This document shows positions 13,134-15,306 of a DNA stretch of 15,306 nucleotides, one piece after another (the stretch's first letter is position 1; every line of letters begins with the position of its first letter). A model generated the notes under the pieces. It saw only the letters and a program-made list of their open reading frames with translations, was not told where the DNA came from and did no database searches. The stretch spans positions 1-15,306 of the forward strand of contig JAJRTI010000004.1 in assembly GCA_024278415.1 (NCBI GenBank). The letters run 5' to 3'. Source of the stretch: Planctomycetota bacterium. Lineage in GTDB: Bacteria > Planctomycetota > Brocadiia > JAJRTI01. The translations under genes and the position numbers were made by a program.

Positions 13134-13161
13134 TTGCTTTTGGCTGGGCATGGTGTTTAAT
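13134..13161 (+). promoter_or_regulatory. Possible promoter for the zinc-ribbon receiver gene
   Basis: TTGCTT (13134-13139) and TTTAAT (13156-13161) are 16 bases apart. The -10 matches at 5 of 6 positions and sits in the only AT-rich patch of the gap; the -35 is poor. The leader would be about 145 bases. Confidence 0.35.
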
Positions 13162-13311
13162 TAGCGTACTGGAGAGAGCCATCTTGCCGATGGCCACCCC
13201 TGGGTCGCCCACCGCAATGCCAGCACGCGCGCGGACGACCTCACGCCAAAGCGATGTCAGAGTCCGTGCGCGAGGCTGTCGCCGGTCTTCTGCAACGTTC
13301 GGGAGGTCGAT

Positions 13312-13992
13312 ATGGCAATTAAGTTCAGATGCGTCTGCAACAAGAAGCTTTCGGCGCCGGACGGCACGGCTGGCAAAAAGGCGCGTTGCCCCACTTGCGG
13401 GCACGTGATGCAAGTGCCGGAGCCGATCATTGAGGCCCAGATCATACCGGACGAGGAGCCGGTGGCGGGGGAGGTTGAGTCGCCCCCAGAGGCACAGGGA
13501 AGGGACGAGGGTCTCCGGCCCCTGAGCGCATTCCAGCCGTCCTCCGGCGCGTTCAAACATCTGGCCTCTCAGCTCCAGAAGCGCGAGGGCCACAAGAGCG
13601 TGGCCACCTCCGGGTGTGCGCTCGTGGTGGACGACGAGCCGGACACGTTGGCCACGGTCTCCGACCTGCTGGAGCACCACGGCTTCGACGTCGTCAAGGC
13701 CACGACGGGCGAGGATGGCATCAAGATGGCCTACGAACACCTGCCCGACGTCGTGGTGCTCGACGTGATGCTGCCGGGCATCAACGGGTTTGAAGTGTGC
13801 AGGCGGCTCAAGGACGCGTCCACGCCAGGCCGCGGCAGCTACGACGCTCACACGCCCATTGTCATGCTTACCGCGCGGACGAAGAACCGCGACGTGCAGT
13901 ACGCCAAAGCCGCGGGGGCTGACGGGTATCTGAAGAAGCCGGTGGAGCCCATGAAGCTTTACAGGAAGATCGACAAGGCACTGAACCGGTAA
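13312..13992 (+). CDS. Zinc-ribbon plus receiver-domain protein (single-domain response regulator)
   Basis: A 226-residue protein of two parts. Residues 3-36 are a short zinc ribbon of the kind common in planctomycete proteins (IKFRCVCNKKL, PDGTAGKKARCPTCG, VMQVP) with C7, C9, C26 and C29 as likely ligands; the first pair is CxC rather than the usual CxxC. A Pro/Glu-rich linker (37-98) leads to a complete receiver domain (102-226): acidic pair D107/D108, phospho-acceptor D151 in VVVLDVMLPG, switch T187 in VMLTA, and K209 in YLKKP. There is no DNA-binding or enzymatic output domain, so it probably signals by protein contact, perhaps through the zinc ribbon. GGGAGG five bases before the ATG sets the start. 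No histidine kinase is nearby. The GT4 gene follows 72 bases later. Confidence 0.94.
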   Translation: MAIKFRCVCNKKLSAPDGTAGKKARCPTCGHVMQVPEPIIEAQIIPDEEPVAGEVESPPEAQGRDEGLRPLSAFQPSSGAFKHLASQLQKREGHKSVATSGCALVVDDEPDTLATVSDLLEHHGFDVVKATTGEDGIKMAYEHLPDVVVLDVMLPGINGFEVCRRLKDASTPGRGSYDAHTPIVMLTARTKNRDVQYAKAAGADGYLKKPVEPMKLYRKIDKALNR

Positions 13993-14064
13993 GGACGAGA
14001 GCCGCGTCGCCCGCAAGTGGCAAGGGGCTGCAATCGGCATTCCGCACAGGGCAGCAAACACGTC

Positions 14065-15159
14065 ATGGCAGAACAGGCCCCCGAGCGTATCCTTTGCGTA
14101 TCGGCCGTTGCCGAGCCACGGGGAACGTCTACGTACACGCAGGGGCTGGTGCAAGCCATGCGCGACCGGGAAGCCGAGTGCGTGCTCTTGGCACTGGAGG
14201 GTCCCATGGTGGCTGAGTACGAGAAGCTGGGCGTCGAGCTGCACGTGCTGCCGAAGCTGGACAAGCCGCGCTCGCCGTTTTTCCCCAAGAGCGAGTTGGC
14301 CGCGATCGCGCGAGAGGCTTGCCCGCAGATCGTGCACATACAGAGCCAGCACGCGCTTGGCGCCGGCCTGCTGGCCGCCGAAGCCGCCAACGCCCCGGCC
14401 GTGGTCACCGTGCACATCCCCCTGGCCAAACGCAGCGCCAAGAAGGCGCTCATGAACGTGGAGGGCATCATCGCCGTAAGCCAAGCCGTGCGGGAGGACT
14501 TGGTCAACAGCGTCAGGCTGCCCCGGGAGATGATCCGCGTCATCCCCAATGGGCTGGACCTCAGCAAGTACAGGGCGCCAGAGCCCAAGGCCGAACGCCG
14601 GGCCACGGTCGTGGCCACGGCAGGCGCGCTGGAGCCCGTCAAGGCGCAGGGCGACTTCCTGGCCGCGGCCAAGATCCTCCTCGACGCAGGGCACAACACG
14701 CAGTTCCTCGTCATTGGCGATGGCCCCGAAGAAGGCAAGCTACGGCAGCAGGCGGCCCACCTGGGCATCCAGAAGAACGTGACGTTCGTGACCGACGTGA
14801 CCAACCATCGCCAACACATTAGCACGTGCGACGTGTTCGTCATGCCGTCGTGCATGGAGGGGCTAGGGCTGTTTGTGCTTCAGGCCATGGCCTTTGCCAA
14901 GCCCGTCGTGTCGACCAGCGCGGGGGGGCTGTGCCAGATCGTGCACGACGGGGAGAACGGGCTTGTGGTGAACCGCAACGATCCGGCCGGCATCGCCGCG
15001 GCCGTCACGAAGATCATGGGAGACCCTCGCCTGGCCCAAAGCCTGGGTACGCGGGCGCGGCAGTTTGTGGAGGCCGAGTTCAGCATCGCCGCGTGCGCGG
15101 ACAAGACCCTGGCGTGCTTCCGGGAAGTGCTCGAAACCGAGGAAGCCAAAGAAGAGTAG
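14065..15159 (+). CDS. GT4-family (GT-B) glycosyltransferase
   Basis: A 364-residue retaining glycosyltransferase of the GT4 family, which moves sugar from a nucleotide-sugar donor, typically in cell-surface glycan synthesis; no membrane segment, probably peripheral or cytosolic. The N-terminal half carries the acceptor-side Rossmann domain, with the loop AEPRGTSTYTQGL (16-28) and an H-containing VVTVHIP (113-119). Donor-domain motifs are VIPNGLDLSKY (159-169), FLVIGDGPEEGKLR (214-227) and PSCMEGLGLFVLQAMAFAKP (261-280), followed by GGLCQIVHDGENGLVV (287-302). In the usual E-x7-E donor motif the first Glu is E265 but the second is Gln (Q273). The ATG at 14065 is preferred; a GTG at 14017 would add 16 residues without family support. 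Neither has a clear Shine-Dalgarno sequence. Likely co-transcribed with the receiver gene. Confidence 0.93.
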   Translation: MAEQAPERILCVSAVAEPRGTSTYTQGLVQAMRDREAECVLLALEGPMVAEYEKLGVELHVLPKLDKPRSPFFPKSELAAIAREACPQIVHIQSQHALGAGLLAAEAANAPAVVTVHIPLAKRSAKKALMNVEGIIAVSQAVREDLVNSVRLPREMIRVIPNGLDLSKYRAPEPKAERRATVVATAGALEPVKAQGDFLAAAKILLDAGHNTQFLVIGDGPEEGKLRQQAAHLGIQKNVTFVTDVTNHRQHISTCDVFVMPSCMEGLGLFVLQAMAFAKPVVSTSAGGLCQIVHDGENGLVVNRNDPAGIAAAVTKIMGDPRLAQSLGTRARQFVEAEFSIAACADKTLACFREVLETEEAKEE

Positions 15160-15238
15160 GCTGGCGCGGGGGCTGTCAACTGGACACACGTCACACCGTG
15201 GCAGTCTGTCCGGATTCCCGCGGCGGCGTTGTGGAAGA

Positions 15239-15306
15239 ATGACATCCGTGGGTCCGATCTGGCCTCCCGCTCTTGCCTCGGCGCTCACAGGCGCTACCCT
15301 GAGCCA
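15239..15306 (+). CDS. Possible start of a further gene (cut by window edge)
   Basis: An ATG at 15239, preceded by GTGGAAGA, opens a frame with no stop to the window end, encoding MTSVGPIWPPALASALTGAT and onward. It is on the same strand and 79 bases after the GT4 gene. With about 22 codons visible the family cannot be named, and chance is not excluded in this GC-rich sequence. Confidence 0.3.
   Translation, partial: MTSVGPIWPPALASALTGATLS

Noticed and set aside
11627..13408. 593-codon plus-strand frame, and similarly long frames at 10037-11581 (plus) and 13111-14694 (minus)
   Set aside because: All lie wholly or partly antisense to, or in another frame over, confidently identified genes (DUF4838, tsaB, receiver, GT4) and have noise-like composition.

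Overview
The window is a GC-rich chromosomal segment with ten complete or interrupted genes, two genes cut by the window edges, and unusually many palindromic intergenic repeats. The protein families point to the Planctomycetota or a neighbouring PVC-group phylum: a secreted DUF4838 protein, a short zinc ribbon fused to a receiver domain, a stand-alone HEAT-repeat protein, a TIM-barrel sugar isomerase and a Gfo/Idh/MocA oxidoreductase. This assignment is an inference from family content; no rRNA or other phylogenetic marker was compared. No tRNA, rRNA, CRISPR array or transposase gene is visible.

Layout by strand. Minus, 1-1958: a GT39-type membrane glycosyltransferase running off the left edge, preceded by a sugar isomerase with a good sigma70-like promoter. 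Plus, 2085-2831: a seven-repeat HEAT protein whose stop codon overlaps that of dapF. Minus, 2828-7577: dapF (lysine and peptidoglycan precursor synthesis), glyS (glycyl-tRNA synthetase beta chain, own promoter) and a Gfo/Idh/MocA oxidoreductase. Plus, 8092-10574: a membrane-anchored hypothetical protein split by an in-frame TAG, a GNAT acetyltransferase, and tsaB (tRNA t6A modification). Minus, 10823-13042: a secreted DUF4838 protein. Plus, 13312-15306: a zinc-ribbon receiver protein, a GT4 glycosyltransferase, and perhaps the start of another gene.

The genes do not form one pathway. Housekeeping genes (dapF, glyS, tsaB) are interspersed with carbohydrate-related genes (isomerase, oxidoreductase, DUF4838, GT39, GT4). 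The isomerase and GT39 gene probably share a transcript, and the zinc-ribbon receiver and GT4 gene may do so.

The least ordinary content is between genes. Palindromic REP-like elements lie upstream of dapF, between glyS and the oxidoreductase gene, and between the split gene and the GNAT gene. The copies upstream of dapF and of the GNAT gene are inverted pairs whose stems differ by compensating base changes. A 106-bp MITE-like element with terminal inverted repeats sits in the leader of the split gene. Nine tandem heptanucleotides run directly into the tsaB start codon. Two divergent, adjoining sigma70-like promoters lie between the oxidoreductase gene and the split gene.
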